From the NCBI GenBank assembly GCA_001777655.1, contig MFER01000001.1, forward strand, positions 1 to 42,624: a DNA stretch of 42,624 nt, read 5' to 3'. Of the stretch, positions 30,821 to 38,576 are shown piece after piece (position 1 is the first letter of the stretch; the number at the start of each line of letters is the position of its first letter). Made by a program: the position numbers and the translations under genes. Source of the DNA: Candidatus Doudnabacteria bacterium RIFCSPHIGHO2_02_FULL_43_13b. GTDB taxonomy: Bacteria; Patescibacteriota; Doudnabacteria; UBA920; O2-02-FULL-48-8. The notes below the pieces were generated by a model that worked only from the letters and a program-made list of their open reading frames with translations, was not told where the DNA came from and did no database searches.

Positions 30821-32653
30821 ATGGCTTTATTTCGAAGTACACAATCTAGCCCGGACCGAGAAATCCAACGGCAGATCCTGGAGAAGGAGCGCGAGTATCG
30901 CAGGGGATTAACCACCCTGCGGGATTTGATCGCGCCCTCAGCTTTTCGAGTAACGTCGAGTTTCGTCGAAGTTTCCGGCAAACTATCCCGGTCATTCTTT
31001 ATATTAACCTACCCGCGGTTTATCTCGGTGGATTGGCTTTCTCCGATTATCAACTTGGATGTCGCTATGGATATGGCCATGTTTATCTATCCGATGGACA
31101 CCGCCGAGATTATGAAAAAATTTAAATCCAAAGTCGGACAACTGGAGTCAACCATGCGGTTAAGCCAGGAAAAAGGCAATGTCCGCGATCCGATGTTGGA
31201 AACCGCCTACCAGGATATTGAAGATTTGCGCAACCGCCTGCAACAGGGCACGGAACGTTACTTTAGATTTTCAATTTATTTTACGGTTTATGCCGATGAA
31301 CAAAAAGAATTAGAGCAAATTTCAGCAACTTTGGAATCAATTTTAGGCTCGAAACTAATCGTAGCCAAACCATCAGTGTTGCAAATGGAACAGGGTTTTA
31401 ATTCTACTCTGCCTTTAGGCAACGACGAGCTGGCGATTGCGACAAACATGAACACGCAGCCGTTATCCACGACTTTTCCGTTTGTCTCATCGGAACTTAC
31501 CTCCAATGATGGAATTTTATATGGAATTAACCGACACAATAATAGTTTGATTTTATTTGACCGGTTTCAGATGGAAAACGCCAATTCGGTCGTGTTTGCC
31601 AAATCCGGCAGCGGCAAAAGCTACGCGGTTAAATTGGAGATTTTGCGATCATTGATGCTGGGCACGGATGTGATTGTGGTTGATCCGGAAAATGAATACA
31701 AACACCTGTCGTCGTCAGTGGGCGGATCGTTTTTGAATATCTCGTTAAATTCCGACTCTCGGGTCAATCCGTTTGATTTGCCTCGCGCCATCGAAGGCGA
31801 GGCCAATGAAGATATTTTGCGCGCTGCGGTCATCAACCTCTTGGGCCTGATGAATTTGATGCTGGGCAAGCTCGATCCGACCGAAGAGGCGATTATGGAT
31901 CGGGCGATTTGGGAAACTTATGCCAAAAAAGACATTACAGCTAACACCGATTTTAGCAGCATTGAAGCGCCGGTCATGCAAGACTTAGTGGAAATTCTTT
32001 CCGGCATGGTGGGAGGGGAAAGCTTGGCGCAGCGCCTGACTAAATACACGCAAGGGACCTTTAGCGGGATTTTTAATCAACCAACGAATATTAATTTAAA
32101 CAACCAGTTGGTGGTTTTTTCCGTGCGCGATTTGGAAGACGCGCTGCGACCAATCGCTATTTACGTCACGCTTAACTATATCTGGAACGTGGTGCGTTCG
32201 TCTTTGAAAAAACGCATGTTGGTGATAGACGAAGCGTGGTGGATGATGCAGCACGACGACTCGGCCAAGTTTTTGTTCGGCATTGCCAAACGGGCGCGTA
32301 AATATTATTTGGGAGTCACGACCATTACCCAGGACGTTACCGACTTTCTGCAGTCTCCTTACGGCAAACCGATCGTGACCAACTCTTCGATTCAGTTGCT
32401 TTTAAAGCAATCGCCGGCGGCGATCGATTTGGTTTCGGAAACTTTCTTTTTAACCGAGGGAGAAAAATATCTCCTGCTGGAATCGGACGTGGGAGAGGGA
32501 ATATTTTTTGCAGGAATCAAGCACGTGGCGATTAAAATCATCGCTTCTTATATGGAAGATCAGATCATCACCACTGATCCGAAACGGGCCTTGGAGATTG
32601 AAGAAGCCAAAAAACAACTGCAAGCCGAGCAGGCGCAGGTCCAGCAGGAGTAG
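30821..32653 (+). CDS. virB4: VirB4-family secretion ATPase
   Basis: A 610-residue protein with an N-terminal TraC-like domain (to about 220) and a RecA-like motor. Walker A is AKSGSGKS (260-267), VVDPENEYKHL follows, Walker B is RMLVIDEAWWMM (about 464-475), and VTTITQDVTDFL is the conserved glutamine motif. VirB4 powers assembly and transport in type IV secretion systems at the inner membrane. No VirD4 coupling protein or relaxase appears in the window, so conjugation is not shown. The next gene starts 3 bases after the stop. Confidence 0.93.
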   Translation: MALFRSTQSSPDREIQRQILEKEREYRRGLTTLRDLIAPSAFRVTSSFVEVSGKLSRSFFILTYPRFISVDWLSPIINLDVAMDMAMFIYPMDTAEIMKKFKSKVGQLESTMRLSQEKGNVRDPMLETAYQDIEDLRNRLQQGTERYFRFSIYFTVYADEQKELEQISATLESILGSKLIVAKPSVLQMEQGFNSTLPLGNDELAIATNMNTQPLSTTFPFVSSELTSNDGILYGINRHNNSLILFDRFQMENANSVVFAKSGSGKSYAVKLEILRSLMLGTDVIVVDPENEYKHLSSSVGGSFLNISLNSDSRVNPFDLPRAIEGEANEDILRAAVINLLGLMNLMLGKLDPTEEAIMDRAIWETYAKKDITANTDFSSIEAPVMQDLVEILSGMVGGESLAQRLTKYTQGTFSGIFNQPTNINLNNQLVVFSVRDLEDALRPIAIYVTLNYIWNVVRSSLKKRMLVIDEAWWMMQHDDSAKFLFGIAKRARKYYLGVTTITQDVTDFLQSPYGKPIVTNSSIQLLLKQSPAAIDLVSETFFLTEGEKYLLLESDVGEGIFFAGIKHVAIKIIASYMEDQIITTDPKRALEIEEAKKQLQAEQAQVQQE

Positions 32654-32656
32654 GCC

Positions 32657-33541
32657 ATGGCAGATTTAGATGAAGAACTATTAGGGCAGGAAGAGGAAGA
32701 AGAAAACCGCAGGCAAGCACTGGAAGAGCAAAATCAACAACAGCGGTTGGCGCAACAACAGCAACGAGGAAGCCCGACTGATAGAATCAGAGGCGCTTTG
32801 GAGAATCAGGCCAAACAGGCGGCGAAGAAGGCAGTAAAAAAAGTTGCTAAAAAGGCGGCTGCCAGAGTGATCATGGCCACATCACCATATTGGGGTCCGG
32901 TACTGTTGATTATTTTGGTGATTGCGGCTCTTATCGGGTTTGTTGTAATTATCCCGCCAGCGCTTTGTAACTCAGGAGGCTTAACGCAGTTGACTACGCA
33001 AGTTGTCGGCTCCCTAGCGACCTTTTCTGACTTCTGCGCGCCGTTTAAGTTAAAAGGTGGCTTAAGCGGCGGAGGGGGAGCGACGGGATCAACCCCTCTG
33101 GATATCACCATCACCAGTGGATACCGGCCGGGATCCATCGTTGTGGGCACAGGCCGACTCTCTGCTCACAGTCGCGGGGAGGCGGTAGACATAGCCTTAC
33201 GCAATCCGGCTGTAACGACCGGGAGTACTGATCCCCGTATCAGCCAACTAGTTCAAATTGCTAGAGCCGCAGGATTTACGCCGGCCGCAGGATTTACGCT
33301 AGATGAATATACTACCCCAACAGAGGGTGCAAGCGCAGGGCATATTCACGTGGAATTCAATCTTCAAAGTGATGGTAAGACTTACTGCGATAATACTTTG
33401 GTACCACAGTCAGGGCCGACGGATTTAGTTAGCATCTCAGCCTGGGTACCTATTGATCCGGGTACTTCTGATCCCCGAGTAAGGCCATGTATGTTAAATC
33501 TGGTTGAAAGCATTTTTTACAGCGCCGGGTATGGACCTTAA
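32657..33541 (+). CDS. M15-family (D-Ala-D-Ala carboxypeptidase-like) membrane peptidase of the secretion cluster
   Basis: A Gln/Glu-rich N-terminus and a basic Ala/Lys helix (about 45-72) precede one membrane helix at about 80-103. The outer domain has ITSGYRPG, then SAHSRGEAVDIA (about 168-179) and GHIHVEF (about 228-234), the zinc-binding SxHxxGxAxD and HxH signature of M15 peptidases. It would trim peptidoglycan peptides to let the secretion channel pass the wall, the job VirB1-like enzymes do elsewhere. It directly follows virB4 and is likely co-translated with it. Confidence 0.78.
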   Translation: MADLDEELLGQEEEEENRRQALEEQNQQQRLAQQQQRGSPTDRIRGALENQAKQAAKKAVKKVAKKAAARVIMATSPYWGPVLLIILVIAALIGFVVIIPPALCNSGGLTQLTTQVVGSLATFSDFCAPFKLKGGLSGGGGATGSTPLDITITSGYRPGSIVVGTGRLSAHSRGEAVDIALRNPAVTTGSTDPRISQLVQIARAAGFTPAAGFTLDEYTTPTEGASAGHIHVEFNLQSDGKTYCDNTLVPQSGPTDLVSISAWVPIDPGTSDPRVRPCMLNLVESIFYSAGYGP

Positions 33542-33564
33542 GGATTAAATAATTCATTTATGGT

Positions 33565-33677
33565 ATGAATCCCGTTAGAAATACTCATAAGCATCTTTGC
33601 CAGTAAAATAATATTCAACGGGATAACATAATTTAGATCGCATAATTAACTAATCAAAATTTCTAAACGGGATGAAT
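33565..33677. mobile_element. MITE-like palindromic element with ATGAAT duplication at a start codon
   Basis: The element proper is 33571-33671 (101 bp), with ends CCCGTTAGAAAT and the complement of CCCGTTTAGAAAT (one-base indel). It is flanked by ATGAAT on both sides; the right copy is the start codon and second codon of the next gene. An internal TTCAACGGG repeats the end word. There is no ORF inside. Confidence 0.6.
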
Positions 33678-34715
33678 AGAAAAATCATCATTATTAGCGC
33701 CATCGCGGGGTTGGGGGTAATCGCCGGACTTTTGTATTGGGCGATAAGCGTCCAGAAAGAATCCGAAAATCCCGCTTTTGTTCAACCGCAAATTAGAAAA
33801 GTTTTGGATGAAAAAACCATCTCTCCCATTCCTTCGTATGACAATTCCTCGATTTGGTATTTCAGCGAGGACGGCCGGCTGTTTAAGGTAAACATAGACG
33901 GATCGGGTTTGTCCGAATTTCCTCTGCCGGAATACAGTATTGACCTTAAAAAAGTTTTGTGGCCCAAAACCGGGACGGATTTTTTGGCCATCGGAATCCC
34001 GCCCATCCAAGGAGGGGTTCTTCCAGTGGAGAGTAAAAGTTATTATGACAGCGCGGATAAATCGTATGTTTATTTAAGACCAAATGTCCAAAGCATTGAC
34101 TGGTTACCCGACAGCCAAAGAGTGGTCTATATATGGAAACCAAGCGATGGTCAAAGCCCATCGCTGGTTGTCGCCGATGCCGACGGGAGCGGTTTTCGGA
34201 AAGTCAGCGACGTGTTTTGGCCGGATTTGGTGGTCAAAGCGTCTAATGATGGCCGCAGCGTGCTCCTGTATCGGTCGCAAATGCAAGGGGATACGAACAA
34301 AATTTATCTAGCTGATCTTGCCAGTGGAGGAATTTCGACCGCAGTGGAAAGTGGAATAAATTTAGGCGCGAGCTGGTTTTCTTCCGGCAGCCAATTTGTT
34401 TACGCGCAATTAAGCGATGCTATTTATTCGAAATTATATGTTTATGATTTAATCAGTAAAACTTCAAAAAGTTTAAATCTGACGACCAATTTGGATAAAA
34501 TCTTGATTGACCGCGACAATAAATTTATTTATGCGGCTGTTCCCAAAGTGGGAACAGGCAGCGATCAGTTTATCAAACTAGACTTAGGCAATCTAAAGCA
34601 GGAGATTTATTTTGACCCGCCAGACTATGTCAGCGCCAAGGATTTGATGATGGTCGGCAACACGCTTTATTTCGTCAATTCTCGCGATGGGAAGTTGTAT
34701 AGTATTATAAAATAA
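33672..34715 (+). CDS. Membrane-anchored TolB/WD40-like beta-propeller protein
   Basis: One membrane helix at residues 5-25 (IIIISAIAGLGVIAGLLYWAI), then about six repeated blades with a D-x-x-G-x-x-hydrophobic pattern (YFSEDGRLFKVNIDGSGLSEF, LVVADADGSGFRKVSDVFWP, KIYLADLASGGIS, KLYVYDLISKTSKSL, YFVNSRDGKLYSI). It is a likely extracellular scaffold or binding protein of unknown partner. The ATG lies in the right target duplication of a palindromic element. A terminator follows. Confidence 0.75.
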   Translation: MNRKIIIISAIAGLGVIAGLLYWAISVQKESENPAFVQPQIRKVLDEKTISPIPSYDNSSIWYFSEDGRLFKVNIDGSGLSEFPLPEYSIDLKKVLWPKTGTDFLAIGIPPIQGGVLPVESKSYYDSADKSYVYLRPNVQSIDWLPDSQRVVYIWKPSDGQSPSLVVADADGSGFRKVSDVFWPDLVVKASNDGRSVLLYRSQMQGDTNKIYLADLASGGISTAVESGINLGASWFSSGSQFVYAQLSDAIYSKLYVYDLISKTSKSLNLTTNLDKILIDRDNKFIYAAVPKVGTGSDQFIKLDLGNLKQEIYFDPPDYVSAKDLMMVGNTLYFVNSRDGKLYSIIK

Positions 34716-34732
34716 GTCACTCGGCATAAGCT

Positions 34733-34806
34733 TCAAAACGACCGGTTCTTTTTACTCCGACGCAAGGTCGGAGTTATTTTTGCCTCGCAAGAATAAAAAG
34801 AACCGC
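34733..34806. terminator. Two-level bidirectional terminator
   Basis: CTCCGAC-GCAAG-GTCGGAG followed by TTATTTTT lies inside a longer GGTTCTTTTT/AAAAAGAACC stem. It can serve the propeller gene (plus) and the small-gene unit (minus). The inner hairpin resembles the one at 1517-1552. Confidence 0.7.
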
Positions 34807-35008
34807 AGCTGGGTGTGACACTCGACCGCTGGAAACTGGTCGAATGTAACAACCCAAACTGCGGTGTCCTTGGCCGCACAGGCATCTGGACCGCCGTGTT
34901 GGTCAGCAGCGGGAGATTTTCTTGGAACCTGTGGCCTTGGACAAATGGAAACTGATCGGCTAAGGGATGGAACCCAACACCTTGCGCTTCTATCCATCTC
35001 TGAGCTTA
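34802..35008. other. Non-coding, structured stretch after the small-gene pair
   Basis: 34802-34866 folds as one long hairpin (ACCGCAG/CTGCGGT, GGGT/ACCC, CGACC/GGTCG). The rest is GC-rich, and its long frames on both strands overlap the 78-residue gene out of phase, so I do not accept them as genes. Confidence 0.45.
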
Positions 35009-35245
35009 TCAGCTTTTTGGCGGACTCTCGCCGTTCATGGCAGCCTTCAGCAGCCGCTTTGCCGATGCCCGTGCTTCGGCGTTGACATGACTGCATGGCA
35101 GAAACCGGCTGCTTCCTTCAGCCCCAAGCATCAACCCGGTTGAGGTGACTTTGTTGATGGTCACCCTTTGGCCGACTTGATACTCGAAAAAAGGGGTGGT
35201 GACGGTTGCGGGGACGGGTTTCGGGAGGGGAATCGCACGTGACAT
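35009..35245 (-). CDS. Small GC-rich protein with ribosome-binding site, unknown function
   Basis: 78 residues, no recognised domain. The centre (FFEYQVGQRVTINKVTSTGLMLGAEGSSRFLPCSHV) looks like a small beta-barrel such as an S1/KOW-like fold, followed by a basic helix (ARASAKRLLKAAMNG); this is only an impression. GGAG lies 6 bases before the ATG. It probably shares the promoter of the 70-residue gene upstream. Base composition and the Shine-Dalgarno site differ from the surrounding genes. Confidence 0.55.
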   Translation of the reverse strand: MSRAIPLPKPVPATVTTPFFEYQVGQRVTINKVTSTGLMLGAEGSSRFLPCSHVNAEARASAKRLLKAAMNGESPPKS

Positions 35246-35345
35246 GGGTAACTCCGATCGAATATTTCGTTGAGTCTTACGTGGGTGGAAGTTTCGGTTT
35301 TTCTGGTTTTTAAGGTGGGGGACGTATCATCGATGGTACCTCCGA

Positions 35346-35558
35346 TCAGCGTTCCGTTCGGTTCGGTTGCCTTGATAAGATCTTGGCAACCAATGGATCC
35401 CTGCCGAAAGCGACATTGATCCGCGACAACACTTCGGGCCTGATAACGCCTCTTTCCAACGCCCTGGTGGCGTGATGAGGCGTATGGATCCCAAGTGGCG
35501 CGAGGATCTCCATGGCTTCGCGGGCTTCCTGCCGACTGCCTATGCGCAACTTGCCCAT
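35346..35558 (-). CDS. Small GC-rich helical protein with strong ribosome-binding site, unknown function
   Basis: 70 residues, basic and helical (SRQEAREAMEILAPLGI, HHATRALERGVIRPEVLSRINVAFG), no recognised family. AAGGAGG lies 10 bases before the ATG, and a TTGACG-17-TAAAAT promoter lies just upstream. It is the first gene of a two-gene unit that ends at a bidirectional terminator. Codon use is GC-rich compared with recG next to it, which suggests either high expression or a separate origin. Confidence 0.6.
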   Translation of the reverse strand: MGKLRIGSRQEAREAMEILAPLGIHTPHHATRALERGVIRPEVLSRINVAFGRDPLVAKILSRQPNRTER

Positions 35559-35586
35559 TTTGGCTTTTCCTCCTTGTGTTGTGGTT

Positions 35587-35615
35587 ATTTTAAACTAACG
35601 AACTAATTTCGTCAA
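35587..35615 (-). promoter_or_regulatory. Promoter of the small-gene pair
   Basis: TTGACG (35610-35615), a 17-base spacer, TAAAAT (35587-35592), placed just after the recG stop. Confidence 0.7.
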
Positions 35616-35616
35616 C

Positions 35617-37605
35617 CTATTCTAAATGCACCATTGGTTGTGAGTGCATTTTAAGTTTCAAAAGAGGATAAGAATTCAAACTCAGGTCAGGGTTTAGTAA
35701 TTCGTCCGCATATTGGCGCGATCGCTCGACCAAATCCAGATTGGTCAGGGTGGCGATTTTGAAATCATAGCCGGATTGCTTCGTGCCATATAAATCGCCA
35801 CTGCCTCGAATTTGCAAATCTTTCTCAGCCAAAGCAAAACCGTCGTTGCTTTCGGTCATTACTTTTAGTCTGGGGTTTTCCAGGGCTAGTGGGTCTGAAG
35901 AAAACAGAAAGCAGTAGGATTTGTAGGTACTGCGGCCGACTCGGCCGCGGAACTGATGCAGTTGGGCCAAGCCAAACCGTTCTGCGCCTTCAATCATCAT
36001 CACCGCGGCATTGGGCACATCAACCCCAACTTCGACCACGGATGTCGAAACCAAGATATTGATTTGGTTGTCTTTGAATTTTTGCATCACAGATTCTTTA
36101 TCTTGGGGTTTCAGTTTACCGTGGAGCAAGCCAACCTTAAATTGTGGAAAAATTTCTTCCGATAATTTTTTAAATTCAGTTGTCGCTGATTTAACTCCCA
36201 ACTTGTCACTCTCTTCGATCAACGGACAGATCACAAATGTTTGCCGGCCAGCCGTAATTTGTTTGGCGATAAATTCATAGGCCTTACTGCGATTTTCTTC
36301 GGCCACGATCCTCGTGATTATTCTTTGTCTGCCAGTAGGCAGTTCTTTGAGGCGAGACAAATCTAAATCGCCATACAGCGTTAAAGCCAGAGTCCGGGGG
36401 ATAGGAGTGGCGCTCATAGTCAAAAGATGAGCAGTGTTGGTTTGCTTGAGGAGCGAGCGTTGCTCAACTCCAAATCGGTGCTGTTCATCAATGACGATGA
36501 GGGAGAGATTTTTGAATTTAACAGCTCTTTCCAGTAAAGCGTGGGTGCCGAAGGTAACTTGGGCTGGTTTGGATTTGTTATTTGAGGTCCGCAGAGCAGT
36601 AGCAATTCCACTATTCTCAAAAAATTCTTTTAGATTGTCGTAGTGCTGCTTAGCCAAAACCTCGGTAGGAGCTAAAAAGGCGATTTGCAAACCGTTTTTC
36701 GCCGCCACATACATGCTTAAGGCGGCAATTATCGTTTTGCCGCTGCCCACATCTCCTTCTAACAATCGGTTGGCAGGGTAAGGTTTTTGAAAATCAGATA
36801 AGATTTCTTGCAACGCTTGTTTTTGACCTAAAGTTAGGGTAAAAGGCAACGAAGCAATTTTATCATTTAGCTGCTGAGGGACAGTCATCTTGATCCCGGT
36901 TTTTTCTTGTCTAGATTTTTTGTACTGGGCTACCCGCAGTTGAGTAAGGAAAATCTCATCGAAAGCCAGACGGGTTTGCGCTTGCTGCAGAGATGAATAG
37001 TCTTTGGGGAAATGAAAAGTTTTGACCGCCGCATCCTCAAAAAGCAATTTTTCTGCTTTTAAAATAAAAGAGGGTAAATGTTCAGGCAAATGGATTTTAT
37101 CCAGATAGGTTTTGATAATGCTGCGAAGCAGTTTTTGGGTTAGGTGGGCGGTGAGTGAATAAATTGGGACTAGCCTGGATGTATGTATTTGTTCTGCTTT
37201 GACTTGTTCGTAAACCGGGTTTTGTAATTGGAGTTTATTTTTGGCAACTGTCACTTTGCCGGAGAAAATGAATTCTTCATGGGGTTTTAAGACTTTGGAC
37301 AAAAAAGGCTGGTTGAACCAAACACAAAGGATACTGCCAGTATTATCTTCGACCAATGCATGCGTGAGAGTGAGTCGGCGAACTTTCGTGCGGAAACTTT
37401 TGATTTCTAAAATTTTTGCTTTGATGTTGGCGGTTTCACCTAATTTAAGTTCAGAAATGTTTACGAATTTTGACAAGTCACTGTGCGCGCGGGGAAAATA
37501 AAAAAGCAGATCTTCTAAAGTTGCGATCCCAAGATTTTTTAGCAACTTAGCTCGTGCCGGCCCAACTAAGTAGAGATTTTCGATTGGAGTAGATAAGTCG
37601 AACAT
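35617..37605 (-). CDS. recG: ATP-dependent DNA helicase RecG
   Basis: A 662-residue superfamily 2 helicase with an N-terminal wedge/OB domain (NISELKLGETANIKAKILEIKSF...LTHALVEDNTGSILCVWFNQPF), then motifs GDVGSGKT (about 283-290), APTEVLAKQH, VIDEQHRFGV (about 367-376), MSATPIPRTLA, STSVVEVGVDVP and QFRGRVGRS. The C-terminal TRG region is present (DLQIRGSGDLYGTKQSG). It reverses stalled forks and branch-migrates junctions. It is slightly shorter than the E. coli protein. It follows tRNA-Arg on the same strand after a repeat-rich gap. Confidence 0.96.
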   Translation of the reverse strand: MFDLSTPIENLYLVGPARAKLLKNLGIATLEDLLFYFPRAHSDLSKFVNISELKLGETANIKAKILEIKSFRTKVRRLTLTHALVEDNTGSILCVWFNQPFLSKVLKPHEEFIFSGKVTVAKNKLQLQNPVYEQVKAEQIHTSRLVPIYSLTAHLTQKLLRSIIKTYLDKIHLPEHLPSFILKAEKLLFEDAAVKTFHFPKDYSSLQQAQTRLAFDEIFLTQLRVAQYKKSRQEKTGIKMTVPQQLNDKIASLPFTLTLGQKQALQEILSDFQKPYPANRLLEGDVGSGKTIIAALSMYVAAKNGLQIAFLAPTEVLAKQHYDNLKEFFENSGIATALRTSNNKSKPAQVTFGTHALLERAVKFKNLSLIVIDEQHRFGVEQRSLLKQTNTAHLLTMSATPIPRTLALTLYGDLDLSRLKELPTGRQRIITRIVAEENRSKAYEFIAKQITAGRQTFVICPLIEESDKLGVKSATTEFKKLSEEIFPQFKVGLLHGKLKPQDKESVMQKFKDNQINILVSTSVVEVGVDVPNAAVMMIEGAERFGLAQLHQFRGRVGRSTYKSYCFLFSSDPLALENPRLKVMTESNDGFALAEKDLQIRGSGDLYGTKQSGYDFKIATLTNLDLVERSRQYADELLNPDLSLNSYPLLKLKMHSQPMVHLE

Positions 37606-37672
37606 AATAAAAAATCAAAATGCAAAAATCAAAATTCAAATTTTTTGATTTTTGACCTTTGACTTTTCCTGA
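37606..37672. repeat. AATTCAAA/AAAATCAAA word-repeat dyad between recG and tRNA
   Basis: AAAATCAAAATGCAAAAATCAAAATTCAAA faces TTTTTTGATTTTTGACCTTTGACTTTT, an imperfect hairpin built from the word repeats seen inside ileS and prgI. Confidence 0.55.
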
Positions 37673-37673
37673 T

Positions 37674-37748
37674 TGGTGCCCCCGCGAGGAATCGAACCTC
37701 GATTACAAGATCCGCAATCTTGCGTCCTATCCGTTGAACGACGAGGGC
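37674..37748 (-). tRNA. tRNA-Arg(GCG)
   Basis: All four arms fold: acceptor GCCCTCG/CGGGGGC, D-stem GTTC/GGAC, anticodon stem CAAGA/TCTTG with loop TTGCGGA, T-stem CGAGG/CCTCG with loop TTCGATT, and an encoded CCA. Anticodon GCG reads CGC (and CGT by wobble). It is 75 bases with the CCA. Confidence 0.95.
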
Positions 37749-37752
37749 ATAA

Positions 37753-38244
37753 TCAAATTTTTAATTTTCTAGCTAGGGCATCTGTGACACTTTCTTCTCG
37801 TTCCAAATCTTCGATTAAGTATTTAGATAAAAGAACTTTTATCTCCAAGGGGTCCTGGTTTCCAAGTTCCACCGAAATTGTGCTATTAATATAAGCTGTC
37901 GTTTCGAAATTTAGAGTTTTTACTTCCGGTGGCTTATAAACAATCCAAAAAGTTTTTATAATTCTGTACGGATAGGCAGTGTGTCCGACCCGAATGTCGG
38001 TTCGCGTGATGTGATAAGTTATTTCCTCGGGCGACTGTCTGCTCAGCGCGAATACCGCGACAATCATTACGAGAAAAGTTATGATTGTGATAATACTTTG
38101 GCTGTATATCGCAAAGGTTAGTAACCCCAATGATACTATGGCAAAGACTGTATACCAGACAGTCGAGTGTTGATGTGCTTGGTGGGAGGGCGCTCTCCAT
38201 GTTAGGCTATCAGAAGATTTGTTTTTTTGTTCTTTGTTTGGCAT
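37753..38244 (-). CDS. Two-helix membrane protein, unknown function
   Basis: 163 residues: a polar N-terminus, two adjacent membrane helices (about 29-66: VWYTVFAIVSLGLLTFAIY and IITIITFLVMIVAVFAL), then a beta-rich cytoplasmic or outer domain (YHITRTDIRVGHTAYPYRIIKTFWIVYKPPEVKTLNFET). The arrangement resembles small PH-like membrane proteins common in this lineage, but I do not name a family. The tRNA gene starts 4 bases after its stop, so they may share a transcript. Confidence 0.65.
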   Translation of the reverse strand: MPNKEQKNKSSDSLTWRAPSHQAHQHSTVWYTVFAIVSLGLLTFAIYSQSIITIITFLVMIVAVFALSRQSPEEITYHITRTDIRVGHTAYPYRIIKTFWIVYKPPEVKTLNFETTAYINSTISVELGNQDPLEIKVLLSKYLIEDLEREESVTDALARKLKI

Positions 38245-38576
38245 AAAATTTTACTTCATAATTTTGGCGGTACCTTTTGGACAAAATCCGAACCTTTTTT
38301 GAAGAAAATCCGGACTGCGAAATTTGACGCTCCGCTCCGCCGCCGCTCGCTGACGCTCGCCACCCCGCAAAAAAGTTTTCTTCACATTTTTTAATTTGCG
38401 CGCGCCGATTTTTTTCTTCTAAAAGGAAAAGAAAACTATTTTGCGGGGTTCTGCTCTTAACGAGCAGGACGGCGGGGCTGTCCGCTTTTTGTATTCGCTC
38501 GGGCGAGGCGGAATTCCCCCCACACCCCCCTTCCGCCTCGCCCTCGCTTGGGCTGGCGAATTTTTTGGCGAAGACT
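38245..38576. other. Palindrome-rich spacer between the membrane protein and the R-M operon
   Basis: No credible gene. It holds a 19/20 inverted pair (CCCCGCAAAAAAGTTTTCTT at 38363-38382 and its complement at 38429-38448), a CTGCTC/GAGCAG hairpin (38451-38467) and a perfect 13-bp pair GGGCGAGGCGGAA/TTCCGCCTCGCCC (38501-38543). The last may terminate the R-M operon. Base composition is strongly skewed in blocks. Confidence 0.6.

Noticed and set aside
34752-35096. 114-codon ORF on the minus strand and 73-codon ORF on the plus strand
   Set aside because: Both overlap the 78-residue gene out of phase, lack start signals and run through terminator hairpins; they look like shadows of GC-rich sequence.
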